Origin: Pseudomonas brassicacearum subsp. neoaurantiaca
GTDB taxonomy: Bacteria > Pseudomonadota > Gammaproteobacteria > Pseudomonadales > Pseudomonadaceae
Reading direction: 5' to 3'
Length of the DNA: 64,000 nucleotides
NCBI RefSeq assembly: GCF_013608025.1
Contig: NZ_VDLV01000013.1
Coordinates: forward strand, 215,925 to 279,924
This document shows, one piece after another, positions 19,243 through 28,256 of this stretch. Below the pieces are notes generated by a model. It was not told the origin of the DNA. It was given only the letters and a program-made list of their open reading frames with translations, and did not search any database. Position numbers and translations under genes: made by a program. Numbering within the stretch: the first letter of the stretch is position 1; each line of letters begins with the position of its first letter.

Positions 19243-20835
19243 ATGAGTTCTGCCTTGCTAATAAAGACCCCACCGCAAAAGGTGACGGTCAACGGTTGGG
19301 TGTTCTACACCTCCACCGCGCTGATCCTGCTGCTCACCGCCATATTGATCATTGCGCCACAAGAGGCAGGCCGATTGCTCGGCATTGCCCAGGCGTGGCT
19401 GTCCCGCAGCTTCGGCTGGTACTACATGGTGGTGATCGCCGCCTACCTGGTGTTCGTGGTTGGCCTGGCGCTTTCCTCCTACGGCAAGCTCAAGCTGGGC
19501 AGCAAGCACGACACGCCGGACTTCAGCTACGGCGCCTGGGCCGGGATGCTGTTTTCGTCGGGCATCGGCATTTCCCTGCTGTACTTCGGTGCGTCCGAGC
19601 CGCTCGACCATTACTTCAACCCGCCTGAGGGCGTGGCCGGCAGCCAGATGGCCGCGCGCCAGGCCGTGCAGCTGACGTTCTTGCACTGGGGCCTGCATGG
19701 CTGGGCGATCTATGCCTTGGTGGGCTTGGCCGTGGCGTATTTCGCCTACCGGCATAACCAGCCGCTGGCATTGCGCTCGGCCTTGTATCCATTGGTGGGC
19801 GAGCGCTGGGTCAAGGGCGCGGCCGGTCACGCGGTGGACGGGTTTGGCATGTTCGTCACGTTGCTGGGGCTGGTGACCAACCTGGGGATCGGCTCGCTGC
19901 AAGTCGCGTCCGGGCTGGAAAACCTCTTCGGCATCGAGCACAGCAACACCAACCTGCTGATCGTGATCATCGTGATGAGCACCGTGGCGACCATCGCCGC
20001 CGTGTCCGGCGTGGAAAACGGTATCCGCCGGCTGTCCAACCTGAACATTGTGTTGTTCAGCGGCTTGCTGATCTTCGTGTTGTTGTTCGGTCCGACCCTG
20101 CACCTGCTCAACGGTTTCGTGCAGAACGTCGGTGACTACCTCAACGGCGTGATTCTCAAGACGTTCGATCTGTATGTATATGTCGACGACAGCGCCAAAT
20201 CTGACCGCTGGCTGGGGCTGTGGACCCTGTTCTACTGGGCCTGGTGGATCTCCTGGGCGCCTTTCGTCGGCATGTTCATCGCGCGGATTTCCCGTGGCCG
20301 TACCGTGCGCGAGCTGGTGGCGGGCGTATTGCTGATTCCGCTGGGCTTTACGTTGGCGTGGCTGTCGATCTTCGGTAACTCGGCCCTGGACCTGGTGATG
20401 AACCAAGGGGCGGTGGAGCTGGGAAAGACGGCGCTGACACAGCCGTCCATGTCGATCTATCAATTGCTGGAGTTTTACCCGGCCTCGAAAGTCGTGATCG
20501 GCGTGTCGATCTTCGTCGGTTTCGTGTTGTTCCTGACCCCGGCCGACTCCGGCGCGGTGATGATGGCGAACCTTTCATGCAAGGGCGGCAGCGTCGACGA
20601 AGATGCGCCGCATTGGTTGCGGATTTTCTGGTCCGTGGTCATCACGCTGGTGACCGTTGGCCTGTTGTTCGCCGGTAACTTCGAGGCGATGCAAACCATG
20701 GTGGTGCTGGCCGGATTGCCGTTCTCGGTGGTGTTGGTGGTCTTCATGTTCGGGCTGCACAAGGCCATGCGCCAGGATGTGCAGGCTGAGCAGGAACGGG
20801 CGGAGTTGGCGGCGCTGGGTCGGGTCTTTAGCTGA
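19243..20835 (+). CDS. betT1: BCCT-family choline transporter BetT1
   Basis: The start at 19243 (MSSALLIKTPPQKVTVNGWVFYTSTALI) gives 530 residues with about 12 membrane segments. The BCCT signature LWTLFYWAWWISWAPFVGMFIARISRGRT is near residues 325-353. The C-terminal tail after the last helix is short (about 30 residues), unlike the long osmosensing tail of BetT2/BetT-type carriers, so this is more likely a catabolic choline importer. Position supports BetT1: it is divergent from betIBA, as in P. aeruginosa. Confidence 0.93.
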   Translation: MSSALLIKTPPQKVTVNGWVFYTSTALILLLTAILIIAPQEAGRLLGIAQAWLSRSFGWYYMVVIAAYLVFVVGLALSSYGKLKLGSKHDTPDFSYGAWAGMLFSSGIGISLLYFGASEPLDHYFNPPEGVAGSQMAARQAVQLTFLHWGLHGWAIYALVGLAVAYFAYRHNQPLALRSALYPLVGERWVKGAAGHAVDGFGMFVTLLGLVTNLGIGSLQVASGLENLFGIEHSNTNLLIVIIVMSTVATIAAVSGVENGIRRLSNLNIVLFSGLLIFVLLFGPTLHLLNGFVQNVGDYLNGVILKTFDLYVYVDDSAKSDRWLGLWTLFYWAWWISWAPFVGMFIARISRGRTVRELVAGVLLIPLGFTLAWLSIFGNSALDLVMNQGAVELGKTALTQPSMSIYQLLEFYPASKVVIGVSIFVGFVLFLTPADSGAVMMANLSCKGGSVDEDAPHWLRIFWSVVITLVTVGLLFAGNFEAMQTMVVLAGLPFSVVLVVFMFGLHKAMRQDVQAEQERAELAALGRVFS

Positions 20836-20862
20836 CCGCATTTGATAGTTGCGAACACTATT

Positions 20863-21008
20863 GTGGCGAGGGAGCTTGCTCCCGCTGGGACGGTCCGACG
20901 CTTCGGGCGAAGCAACCCCAAAATTTGACCCCGCGGGGTTTCAGATAGAACAGTGAACCAGGGTTTGCGACTGCTGCGCAGCCGAGCGGGAGCAAGCTCC
21001 CTCGCCAC
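20863..21008. repeat. REP-B inverted pair
   Basis: GTGGCGAGGGAGC..GCTCCCTCGCCAC element in the convergent gap between betT1 and cbcV, with a longer inner spacer than the other copies. Confidence 0.88.
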
Positions 21009-21035
21009 GGGATAGCATTTCAATTCTTGTTTCTG

Positions 21036-21080
21036 CGCACACAAAAACGCCGCGATCATCTCGCGGCGTTTTTGTGTGCG
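21036..21080. terminator. Bidirectional intrinsic terminator of betT1 and cbcXWV
   Basis: A perfect 20-bp stem (CGCACACAAAAACGCCGCGA and its complement) closes on the 5-base loop TCATC. The GC core is bounded by A5 on one side and T5 on the other, so it should work in both directions. It sits 6 bases beyond the cbcV stop. Confidence 0.92.
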
Positions 21081-21086
21081 TGGGCT

Positions 21087-22265
21087 TTAGCCCAGGTTCT
21101 TGCCGAGCAGCGCGTGGTACAGCTCGCTGTCGCCGAGGATGCCGACGACTTTCTGGTTGTCGTGCAGCACCAGTTTGTTGCCGGTCTGGTAGCGGATCTG
21201 CAAGGCGTCGCGCATGCCGATGTTGGAGTCCACCAGCGTTGGACGACGGCCCAGGTCTTCCACGGCCTGGCCGGGTACCCAGTTCTGCAGGTCCAGAGCC
21301 GAGCCGTTCTGCCGGGCGCCCTTGATGGTGTTGCCTTCGGCCAGGTCGAGCCAGGAATCGCCGCCCGGGTCCAGGCACACCGAGCCGTTGATGCGCTTGC
21401 AGTTGTCCAGGGTGCGCATCAGGCTGCGACCGCAGAGCACGTTGAGCGGGTTGGTATGGGCGACGAACGTGCGCACATAGTCGTCCGCCGGGTTCAACAC
21501 GATCTCTTCCGGCTTGCTGTACTGGATGATCCGGCCGTCTTTCATGATCGCGATGCGGCTGCCCAGTTTCAGGGCTTCGTCGAGGTCATGGCTGACGAAC
21601 ACGATGGTCTTGCTCAGCTTGCGCTGCAGCTCCAGCAGTTCGTCTTGCAGACCCTGGCGGATCAGCGGGTCGAGGGCCGAAAAAGGTTCGTCCATCAGCA
21701 GGATGTCGGCGTCCATCGCCAGGGCGCGGGCCAGGCCGACCCGTTGCTGCATGCCGCCGGACAACTCGTCGGGCTTCTTGTTGCGCCATTGGGTCAGGCC
21801 CACCAGCTCGAGTTTCTCGTCTACCAGCTTGCGGCGTTCCTTCTCAGGCCGGCCCTGCATTTCCAGGCCGAAGCTGATGTTCTCGCGCACCGTCAGCCAA
21901 GGCATCAGGGCGAATTTCTGAAACACCATGGCGATACGCTTGGTGCGCATCATCTTCAGCTCGGCGGGGCTGCAGGAGGCGATGTCGATCTGGCGCCCGT
22001 CGTGCTCGACGAACAGCTTGCCGCGGCTCACGGTGTTCAAACCGTTGATGCAGCGCAGCAGGCTGGATTTGCCTGAGCCGGAAAGGCCCATCAAGACGCA
22101 GATTTCGCCTTTCTCGATGTCCAGGCTGGCTTTTTCCACGCCGACGATCTGCCCGGTCTTCTTCAGGATTTCATTGCGGGTCATGCCCTTGTCGAGCAGT
22201 TTGAGGGCTTCGCGTGGATCTTTGGAAAAGATCACGTCGACCTGGTCGAAGCGAATGATGCTCAT
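21087..22265 (-). CDS. cbcV: Choline/betaine/carnitine ABC transporter ATPase CbcV
   Basis: The 392-residue protein has Walker A (GLSGSGKSSLLRC, about residues 59-71), Q-loop (VFQKFALMPWLTV), signature (LSGGMQQRVGLARALA), Walker B (ILLMDEPFSALD) and H-loop (VFVSHDLDEA). The C-terminal ~120 residues after TFVAHTNPLNVL look like the CBS-type regulatory region of ProV-class ATPases. It energises the quaternary-amine importer. Its start overlaps the cbcW stop by 4 bases (ATGA). It is the last gene of cbcX-cbcW-cbcV. Confidence 0.96.
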   Translation of the reverse strand: MSIIRFDQVDVIFSKDPREALKLLDKGMTRNEILKKTGQIVGVEKASLDIEKGEICVLMGLSGSGKSSLLRCINGLNTVSRGKLFVEHDGRQIDIASCSPAELKMMRTKRIAMVFQKFALMPWLTVRENISFGLEMQGRPEKERRKLVDEKLELVGLTQWRNKKPDELSGGMQQRVGLARALAMDADILLMDEPFSALDPLIRQGLQDELLELQRKLSKTIVFVSHDLDEALKLGSRIAIMKDGRIIQYSKPEEIVLNPADDYVRTFVAHTNPLNVLCGRSLMRTLDNCKRINGSVCLDPGGDSWLDLAEGNTIKGARQNGSALDLQNWVPGQAVEDLGRRPTLVDSNIGMRDALQIRYQTGNKLVLHDNQKVVGILGDSELYHALLGKNLG

Positions 22266-23107
22266 GCGTCACCCCCTACTTTGGCGTCGGGTTGTTTGCA
22301 GATTCGGTCGAGCATGATTGCCAGCAATACGATCGCCAGGCCGGCTTCGAAGCCCAGTGCGATATCGGCGGTATTCAATGCGTTGACCACAGGTTTGCCC
22401 AGGCCGTCGGCACCGACCAGCGCAGCAATGACCACCATCGACAACGACAGCATGATGCACTGGGTGATACCGGCCGCGATGCTTGGCATCGCGTGGGGCA
22501 GTTCGATGCGCGCCAGTAGCTGGCGACGGGAGCAGCCGAAGGCTTTGCCGGCGTCCATCAGTTCTTCCGGAACGTCGCGGATGCCCAGGTAGGTCAGGCG
22601 GATGGGCGCGGCGATCGCGAACACCACCGTAGAGATCAAGCCTGGGACCACACCCAGACCGAAGAGGGTCAGGGTAGGAATGAGGTAGACGAAGGTCGGT
22701 ACGGTCTGCATCAGATCGAGTACCGGACGCATCAGGGTGTAGAACATCGGTTTGTGCGCGGCAACAATGCCCAGCGGCACGCCGATCAGTACGCAGACCA
22801 GGGTCGCGAAGAGCACCTGGGCGAGGGTTTCCATGGTCTCTTGCCAGTAACCCAGGTTGAGGATCAGCAGGAAGGACGCGATGACGAAAACGGTCAGGCC
22901 CCATTTGCGCTGGATGAAGTGCGCCAGTAGCGCGATGAGGCCAATTAGCGCCAGCGGATTGAACCAGGTCAGCGCAAACGTCACGCCGTGAATCATCGTT
23001 TCCAGGAACAGCGCGATTGCGTCGAAGGTATTGGCGCCGTTTTGCGTCAACCATTCGACAAAGCCCGCGATGTACTGGCCCAAGGGTATTTTCTGATCAA
23101 TAAGCAT
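22262..23107 (-). CDS. cbcW: Choline/betaine/carnitine ABC transporter permease CbcW
   Basis: The start at 23107 (MLIDQKIPLGQYIAGFVEWLTQNG) gives 281 residues; an in-frame ATG at 23125 adds six residues and neither has a strong ribosome site. About seven membrane segments are visible. The permease-ATPase coupling loop is RQLLARIELPHAMPSIAAGI near residues 195-215. It is the inner-membrane channel for quaternary amines delivered by CbcX, and probably by the orphan binding protein CaiX. It is translationally coupled to cbcV. Confidence 0.94.
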   Translation of the reverse strand: MLIDQKIPLGQYIAGFVEWLTQNGANTFDAIALFLETMIHGVTFALTWFNPLALIGLIALLAHFIQRKWGLTVFVIASFLLILNLGYWQETMETLAQVLFATLVCVLIGVPLGIVAAHKPMFYTLMRPVLDLMQTVPTFVYLIPTLTLFGLGVVPGLISTVVFAIAAPIRLTYLGIRDVPEELMDAGKAFGCSRRQLLARIELPHAMPSIAAGITQCIMLSLSMVVIAALVGADGLGKPVVNALNTADIALGFEAGLAIVLLAIMLDRICKQPDAKVGGDA

Positions 23108-23173
23108 GGTAGTGAACGTCCGCATGCAAGGAATAAACAGCCCGGGCGAGCGAACCCGCCCGGCATAAGCTTT

Positions 23174-24121
23174 TTACTGCGCGAGCTTGGCTTTCACGGC
23201 CTCCAGGCCAGGTTTACCGTCAATGGTGGTGACGCCAGCGAGCCAGGTATCGAGCACCTGTGGGTTTTTCTTCAGCCAGGCCTTGGCGGCGGCCTCGGGT
23301 TTCATCTTGTCGTCCAGCACGTTGCCCATCAGCGAGCTTTCCATGTCGACGGTGAATTCCAGGTTCTTCAGCAACTGGCCTACGTTGCTGCATTCCTGGC
23401 TGTAGCCCTTGCGGGTGTTGGTCGCCACGGTAGCGGCACCGAAGTCCGGGCCGAAGAAGTCGTCGCCGCCGGTCAGGTACTGGATCTTGAAGCGGGTGTT
23501 CATCGGATGGGGAGCCCAGCCAAGGAACACCACGTCGGTCCCGCGCTTGGAGGCGCGATCGACCTGGGAGAGCATGCCGGCCTCACTGGACTCGACGACC
23601 TTGAAGCCCGCGTCCTTCAGGCCGAAGGCGTTCTTCTCGATCATGCTCTGGATCAGGCGGTTGCCGTCGTTGCCCGGCTCGATGCCGTAGATCTTGCCGT
23701 CGAGCTCTTTCTTGAATTTAGGAATGTCGGCGAAATCGTGCAGGCCTTTGTCATACAGGGCCTGGGGAACGGCGAGGGTGTATTTGGCGCCCTTGAGGTT
23801 GGTGCGCACGGTTTCCACGGTGCCGGCTTCGCGATAGGCCTTGATGTCGTTTTCCATGGTCGGCATCCAGTTGCCGAGGAACACGTCCATGTTCTTGCCA
23901 TCGGCCAGGGACTTGTAGGTCACCGGCACCGAAATCATCGTGGTCTTGGTCTTGTAGCCTAGGGCGTCGAGCACCACGCTGGTGGTGGCGGTGGTGACGG
24001 TGATGTCGGTCCAGCCGACATCGGAGAAGTTAACGGTGCTGCATTGCGCGGGCTCTGCAGCGTTGGCCAGCATTGGAAGACTCAGCATGGCGGCCAACAA
24101 CAACGGCTTGGAACCTTTCAT
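23174..24121 (-). CDS. cbcX: Choline-binding periplasmic protein CbcX
   Basis: The 315-residue protein has a signal peptide (MKGSKPLLLAAMLSLPMLANA, cleaved before AEP) and an OpuAC-type fold. Aromatic stretches VGWTDITVTT, LGNWMPTMEND and FLGWAPHPMN would form the cage for the trimethylammonium group. AGGAG precedes the ATG. It resembles CaiX in this window (shared SSEAGML and GWAPHPMN motifs), so the two are paralogues with different ligands sharing one core transporter. Confidence 0.95.
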   Translation of the reverse strand: MKGSKPLLLAAMLSLPMLANAAEPAQCSTVNFSDVGWTDITVTTATTSVVLDALGYKTKTTMISVPVTYKSLADGKNMDVFLGNWMPTMENDIKAYREAGTVETVRTNLKGAKYTLAVPQALYDKGLHDFADIPKFKKELDGKIYGIEPGNDGNRLIQSMIEKNAFGLKDAGFKVVESSEAGMLSQVDRASKRGTDVVFLGWAPHPMNTRFKIQYLTGGDDFFGPDFGAATVATNTRKGYSQECSNVGQLLKNLEFTVDMESSLMGNVLDDKMKPEAAAKAWLKKNPQVLDTWLAGVTTIDGKPGLEAVKAKLAQ

Positions 24122-24555
24122 GGGTGGACTCCTGGTGTTTTATTGGCAGTGTCCGGTCGGGACAACCGCGCTTTTTTTGCTTTTTTAAGTTGCGGTTGGT
24201 GGCGCGTGAGCACGCTTTGTGACACGCGGCCTTGCAAACGAGCCGTAACCGATCATGTACCAGTGCAAATCCGACGCCTACAGGGTGAGTCGTATCCAGT
24301 ACAGGGAGGGTCGCATCCAGTGTTGGTGACGTCGTTTACAGATTTTTTCGGCCCTCGGCTGGCTTCTGAACCGCAAAAAAACGTCGTAAAACCTGGGCGA
24401 CAAGGACGCGGCGCTGGTGGGCATGATTGCGTCGGTGTCAGACGTCGAAAGCCCATTCAAAAGCCGGATGATGCGGCCATCCCGGCGTTGAGCGTAGCAG
24501 CTGCGCCACCGGACGCTCCTGCGCCCGGACGTGACCGTTCTGGAGATTCAAGGCA
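24122..24555. other. Divergent cbcX / sdaB control region
   Basis: This 434-base gap has no convincing gene. It holds A/T tracts just before cbcX, an AACCGC..GCGGTT inverted repeat around a poly-T run, and the direct repeat reported separately at 24289-24321. A 3' portion with ACGTCGTTTACAG and ACGTCGTAAAAC in opposite orientation could be part of a further operator. Confidence 0.5.
24289..24321 (+). promoter_or_regulatory. Candidate GbdR direct-repeat operator (cbcX/sdaB)
   Basis: GTCGTATCCAGT (24289) and GTCGCATCCAGT (24310) are near-identical half-sites exactly 21 bp apart. They are embedded in a longer tandem TACAGGG..GTCG[C/T]ATCCAG repeat. Two same-face direct half-sites are typical for AraC-family activators. 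Assignment to GbdR is inferred from the gene context. Confidence 0.55.
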
Positions 24556-25932
24556 ATGGCAATCAGCGTGTTCGACCTGTTCAAGATTGGTATCGGCCCA
24601 TCCAGTTCCCACACCGTTGGGCCCATGCGCGCCGCGGCGCTGTTTATTGAAGCGTTGCGCGCGAAGTCGCTGTTGCACGAGGTGCGCCGCGTCGAGGTGC
24701 AACTGTTCGGTTCGCTGTCGGCCACCGGCATCGGCCACGGCAGCGATACCGCCACGATCATGGGCTTGATGGGCGAATGGCCCGACTCGATCGATCCGTC
24801 GCAGATCGGCACGCGCATCGAATTGCTGCGCGAGACCCAGACCCTGTTGCTCGATGGTCGCCTGCCGGTGCCTTTTGTCTGGTCCCGGGACATGCGCCTG
24901 CTCGACGAAAACCTGCCGTTCCACCCCAACGCAATGACGCTGGTGGTAGAAGGTGACAATGGCGAGCTGCATCGCGACACCTATTATTCCGTCGGCGGTG
25001 GTTTTGTCGTCGACCAGGCCCAGGCCTCCAGCGGTGTCATGGACCTGGACACCACCGAGTTGCCTTACGACTTCTCCAGCGCCGAAGAACTGCTCGGGCT
25101 GTGTCGCACGCACAACCTGCGGGTGGCCGAGTTGATGATGGCCAACGAGAAGGTCTGGCGGTCGGAAGAAGAGATTCGCAGCGGCCTGATGAAACTCTGG
25201 CGGGCCATGCAGGACTGCGTCGAGCAGGGCCTCAAGCATGAAGGCATCTTGCCGGGCGGCTTGAACGTGCGTCGACGGGCAGCGAAGTTGCACCGCAGCC
25301 TGCAAGAGTTGAACAAACCGAACGTGATCGGCTCGACCCTGAGCGCCATGGAGTGGGTCAACCTGTTCGCCCTGGCGGTCAACGAGGAAAACGCCGCCGG
25401 TGGGCGCATGGTCACGGCGCCGACCAATGGCGCGGCGGGGATCATCCCGGCGGTGCTGCATTACTTCATGAAATTCAGCGAGGCCGTCACCGACGCCAAC
25501 GTCGTGGATTATTTCCTTGGCGCGGCGGCGGTCGGAATCCTGTGCAAGAAGAACGCCTCGATCTCGGGCGCCGAAGTGGGCTGCCAGGGTGAGGTCGGCT
25601 CGGCCTGTGCAATGGCGGCGGCGGGCCTGGCGGAAATCCTCGGGGCCTCGCCGGAACAACTGTGCAACGCGGCGGAAATCGGCCTGGAGCACAACCTCGG
25701 CCTGACTTGCGACCCGGTCGGCGGCCTGGTTCAGGTGCCGTGCATCGAGCGCAACGCGATTGCCGCGGTAAAAGCCATCAACGCCGCGCAAATGGCCCTG
25801 CGCGGCGATGGCCAGCATTTCATCTCCCTGGACCGCGTGATCCGCACCATGCGCGATACCGGCGCCGACATGCATGACAAATATAAAGAGACATCGCGGG
25901 GCGGGTTGGCAGTCAGTGCGGTGGAATGCTGA
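24556..25932 (+). CDS. sdaB: L-serine ammonia-lyase (iron-sulfur type)
   Basis: The 458-residue protein starts [24 protein letters not shown], the N-terminal signature of one-chain bacterial L-serine dehydratases. The catalytic part has the cysteines expected for the [4Fe-4S] cluster in [17 protein letters not shown] and [19 protein letters not shown]. It converts serine to pyruvate and ammonia. Placement between cbcX and gbdR, as in P. aeruginosa, fits its task as the exit step: betaine-derived glycine becomes serine via GlyA and then pyruvate. Confidence 0.96.
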   Translation: MAISVFDLFKIGIGPSSSHTVGPMRAAALFIEALRAKSLLHEVRRVEVQLFGSLSATGIGHGSDTATIMGLMGEWPDSIDPSQIGTRIELLRETQTLLLDGRLPVPFVWSRDMRLLDENLPFHPNAMTLVVEGDNGELHRDTYYSVGGGFVVDQAQASSGVMDLDTTELPYDFSSAEELLGLCRTHNLRVAELMMANEKVWRSEEEIRSGLMKLWRAMQDCVEQGLKHEGILPGGLNVRRRAAKLHRSLQELNKPNVIGSTLSAMEWVNLFALAVNEENAAGGRMVTAPTNGAAGIIPAVLHYFMKFSEAVTDANVVDYFLGAAAVGILCKKNASISGAEVGCQGEVGSACAMAAAGLAEILGASPEQLCNAAEIGLEHNLGLTCDPVGGLVQVPCIERNAIAAVKAINAAQMALRGDGQHFISLDRVIRTMRDTGADMHDKYKETSRGGLAVSAVEC

Positions 25933-25955
25933 TCCAGGATTCACAAGATAATCCC

Positions 25956-26074
25956 GTGGCGAGGGAGCTTGCTCCCGCTGGGGCGCGAAGCGTCCCCTTT
26001 GCAGTTTTCTGACAAACCGAGGTGCCCGACTCAGGCCCGCTCAGCAGCCCCGCGGGAGCAAACTCCCTCGCCAC
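25956..26074. repeat. REP-B inverted pair
   Basis: GTGGCGAGGGAGC..ACTCCCTCGCCAC element directly after sdaB. The right arm is slightly degenerate (AAACTCCC). Confidence 0.88.
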
Positions 26075-26149
26075 GGGTATCGAGAAAACCGCTCGTAAAA
26101 TGAACACCGCTACAAAAACACGCCATGTTTTGGCGCGTCGCAAACAGAT

Positions 26150-26175
26150 AAGGCGTGACTTATCGGTCACGCCTT
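26150..26175. other. 10-bp perfect hairpin upstream of gbdR
   Basis: AAGGCGTGAC and GTCACGCCTT surround the 6-base loop TTATCG. No T-run follows on the plus strand. It may be an operator or a weak terminator for sdaB. A shorter CGCCA/TGGCG hairpin lies just before it at 26121-26135. Confidence 0.5.
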
Positions 26176-26390
26176 CGGACGCCGCGCTACCGTCCGTCCC
26201 CGCGCTTGCGGTGACAACCATCGCGCAAACGGCGCAGCCCAGTTACCACAAGTGCTACCGATCTGCTCACGGCCCGCTGTGGCAGGCGCCTGTCGCGCTT
26301 GATAGCACTTATAACCCAGCCTCGACAGGCCCCTTATATAGACAGGTCGGCATGTCGTTTTCAGGAGTTATTGAACGCGCATTCAAATTT

Positions 26391-26406
26391 AGGCATGGCA
26401 ATTGCT
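26391..26406 (+). promoter_or_regulatory. Sigma-54-type promoter of gbdR
   Basis: AGGCATGGCAATTGCT fits the -24/-12 consensus TGGCACG-N4-TTGCW: GG at 26392-26393 and GC at 26404-26405, separated by exactly 10 bases. Transcription would start near 26417, about 88 bases before the gbdR ATG. Published work links choline catabolism in P. aeruginosa to sigma-54 and NtrC/CbrB, which agrees. Confidence 0.65.
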
Positions 26407-26504
26407 CTGTCCTGATAAAGCCCCGTCTCACGCAAGAGAACGGTGGGCAATAACAAGAGCCTCCGCCTGAGGCCATCACCCGCTTTGTGTGAGGAGATAC
26501 CGCG

Positions 26505-27608
26505 ATGACGACGTCCAACTCCGGGGCCCAACCCCAGAACCGTGCGCCTCAATCCATCGGCTTTTTGCTGCTGGACAATTTCACGCTGATTTCCCTGGCG
26601 TCCGCGGTGGAACCGCTACGCATGGCCAACCAACTGTCCGGTCGCGAGCTGTACCGCTGGACCACCCTGACCGTCGATGGTGGCCAGGTCTGGGCCAGTG
26701 ACGGTTTGCAGATCACGCCAGACGCCTCCATGCACAAGGCGCCATCCCTGGACACCGTCATCGTCTGTGGCGGCATCGGCATCCAGCGCACCGTCACCCG
26801 TGAGCATGTTTCGTGGCTGCAAAGCCAGGCCCGTCAGTCCCGTCGCCTTGGCGCGGTCTGCACTGGCAGCTGGGCCCTGGCCTGCGCCGGCCTGCTGGAC
26901 GGTTTCGATTGCAGCGTGCACTGGGAATGCCTGGCGGCAATGCAGGAAGCTTTCCCACGGGTGTCGATGAGCACGCGCCTGTTCACCCTCGACCGCAACC
27001 GCTTCACCAGCTCCGGAGGCACCGCGCCACTGGACATGATGCTGCACCTGATCAGTCGTGATCACGGTCGCGAGCTGTCGGCGGCGATTTCCGAGATGTT
27101 TGTCTACGAACGTATCCGCAACGAGCAGGATCACCAGCGCGTGCCGCTCAAGCACATGCTCGGCACCAACCAGCCGAAGCTGCAGGAAATCGTTGCGCTG
27201 ATGGAGGCCAACCTCGAAGAGCCGATCGACCTGGACGAGCTGGCGGTGTACGTCGCCGTGTCCCGGCGCCAGTTGGAGCGGTTGTTCCAGAAGTACCTGC
27301 ATTGCTCGCCGTCGCGCTATTACCTCAAGCTGCGGCTGATTCGGGCGCGGCAACTGCTCAAGCAGACGCCGATGTCGATCATCGAAGTGGCCTCGGTGTG
27401 CGGCTTCGTCTCCACACCGCACTTCTCCAAGTGCTACCGCGAGTACTTCGGCATTCCGCCACGGGATGAGCGCGTCGGTTCCAACACCACGCAACAGGTG
27501 GCGATGATGCCGCTGCCGCAGGCTCTGGTGTTGTCACCGCTGTCCGGCCCGCTGTCGGCGCTGAGCCAGGCGCGTAACGAGTCGACGTTTGCCAGCGTAA
27601 GGCTCTGA
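26505..27608 (+). CDS. gbdR: Glycine betaine/dimethylglycine-responsive activator GbdR
   Basis: The 367-residue protein has an N-terminal class-I glutamine-amidotransferase-like domain (SIGFLLLDNFTLISLASAVEPLR through about residue 190, with GAVCTGSWALACAGLLDG at the would-be nucleophile elbow). A C-terminal AraC DNA-binding domain follows (ELAVYVAVSRRQLERLFQKYL and IEVASVCGFVSTPHFSKCYRE). GAGGAG precedes the ATG. In P. aeruginosa GbdR activates gbc, dgc, sox, cbc and its own regulon in response to betaine and dimethylglycine. Most of that regulon surrounds this gene here. Confidence 0.96.
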   Translation: MTTSNSGAQPQNRAPQSIGFLLLDNFTLISLASAVEPLRMANQLSGRELYRWTTLTVDGGQVWASDGLQITPDASMHKAPSLDTVIVCGGIGIQRTVTREHVSWLQSQARQSRRLGAVCTGSWALACAGLLDGFDCSVHWECLAAMQEAFPRVSMSTRLFTLDRNRFTSSGGTAPLDMMLHLISRDHGRELSAAISEMFVYERIRNEQDHQRVPLKHMLGTNQPKLQEIVALMEANLEEPIDLDELAVYVAVSRRQLERLFQKYLHCSPSRYYLKLRLIRARQLLKQTPMSIIEVASVCGFVSTPHFSKCYREYFGIPPRDERVGSNTTQQVAMMPLPQALVLSPLSGPLSALSQARNESTFASVRL

Positions 27609-27622
27609 ACCGAGGCGCTATC

Positions 27623-27693
27623 ATCGCGAGCAAGCTCGCTCCCACAGGTTTTGTGTCGTTTACAAATCCTGTGGGAGCGAGCTTGCTCGCGAT
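27623..27693. repeat. REP-A inverted pair
   Basis: ATCGCGAGCAAGCTCGCTCCCACAGG faces CCTGTGGGAGCGAGCTTGCTCGCGAT. It lies in the convergent gap between gbdR and the small minus-strand gene. Confidence 0.9.
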
Positions 27694-27702
27694 TTGGTTT
27701 TA

Positions 27703-27966
27703 TCAGGCGCTATGGTTCTGCTGATACTGCGTCAACGCTGGCAGCAGTTGCTTGTCGATCGCCTGACGCACGGCCGGGAGGATGGTCGCGCTGCTGGTAT
27801 ACATCTCCTTGACCATCCGCCGCAGTTCATTGGCGCGAGCCCTGTCCAAACCGCGCACGGCGCATTCACACGCCTGCTCGGCCGTCGAGCCGCTGGGAAT
27901 CTGCAACCCCAGGGCCTTGAGATGGCCCAACAGGTCTTCCTGGTCGATCAAATCGGCGTACATCAT
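27703..27966 (-). CDS. Conserved small protein next to gbdR (unknown function)
   Basis: This 87-residue acidic/helical protein (MMYADLIDQEDLLGHLKALGLQIPSG) has no signal peptide or membrane segment. AAGGAAAA lies upstream of tandem ATG codons at 27966 and 27963. Cysteines occur in EQACECAVRG. A small hypothetical gene is also found beside gbdR in other pseudomonads. I do not recognise a domain. Confidence 0.75.
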   Translation of the reverse strand: MMYADLIDQEDLLGHLKALGLQIPSGSTAEQACECAVRGLDRARANELRRMVKEMYTSSATILPAVRQAIDKQLLPALTQYQQNHSA

Positions 27967-28178
27967 GACGCTTTTCCTTGTTCAGGGATTGGGGTCGTGT
28001 CTCGATTCTGGTAGCCACCCGAAGCGGCGGCAAGGGCAAATCGTCGTTCTGTCATGAATGACTATGAGCGCGTCGTTTTCGGCTAACTCGCCGGGTCCTG
28101 GACTGGGCACACTGGCCCCAAGCTGAATCACGATGGTTTGGTCACCCTCGCGCAACAGCTCCTCCAGTAACGCTCCTG

Positions 28179-28214
28179 CCCCGATCATGTCACGGCTTGA
28201 TCGGGGATTTTTTT
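28179..28214 (+). terminator. Orphan rho-independent terminator (plus strand)
   Basis: CCCCGATCA (28179-28187) pairs with TGATCGGGG (28198-28206), and A followed by seven T comes next. It is oriented for a plus-strand transcript, yet no annotated plus-strand gene ends here; gbdR ends 570 bases earlier with a minus-strand gene between. Confidence 0.8.
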
Positions 28215-28256
28215 GTCTGTGAAAAGCAGGGAGAAATGGGTTGTTTGTTCGGGCGC

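Larger units (their letters stand above)
25933..26504. other. Long gbdR leader/control region
   Basis: This 572-base gap contains a REP-B pair (25956-26074), a strong hairpin (26150-26175), an inverted repeat AAGTGCTA (26250) / TAGCACTT (26303) and a sigma-54-type promoter (26391-26406). No small reading frame in it looks like a gene. Confidence 0.6.

Noticed and set aside
27982..28188. 68-residue minus-strand frame (MIGAGALLEELLREGDQTI...)
   Set aside because: Amino-acid composition is gene-like, but the ATG lies in a terminator stem, no ribosome site is visible and I recognise no family. Kept only as an alternative to the small-RNA idea.
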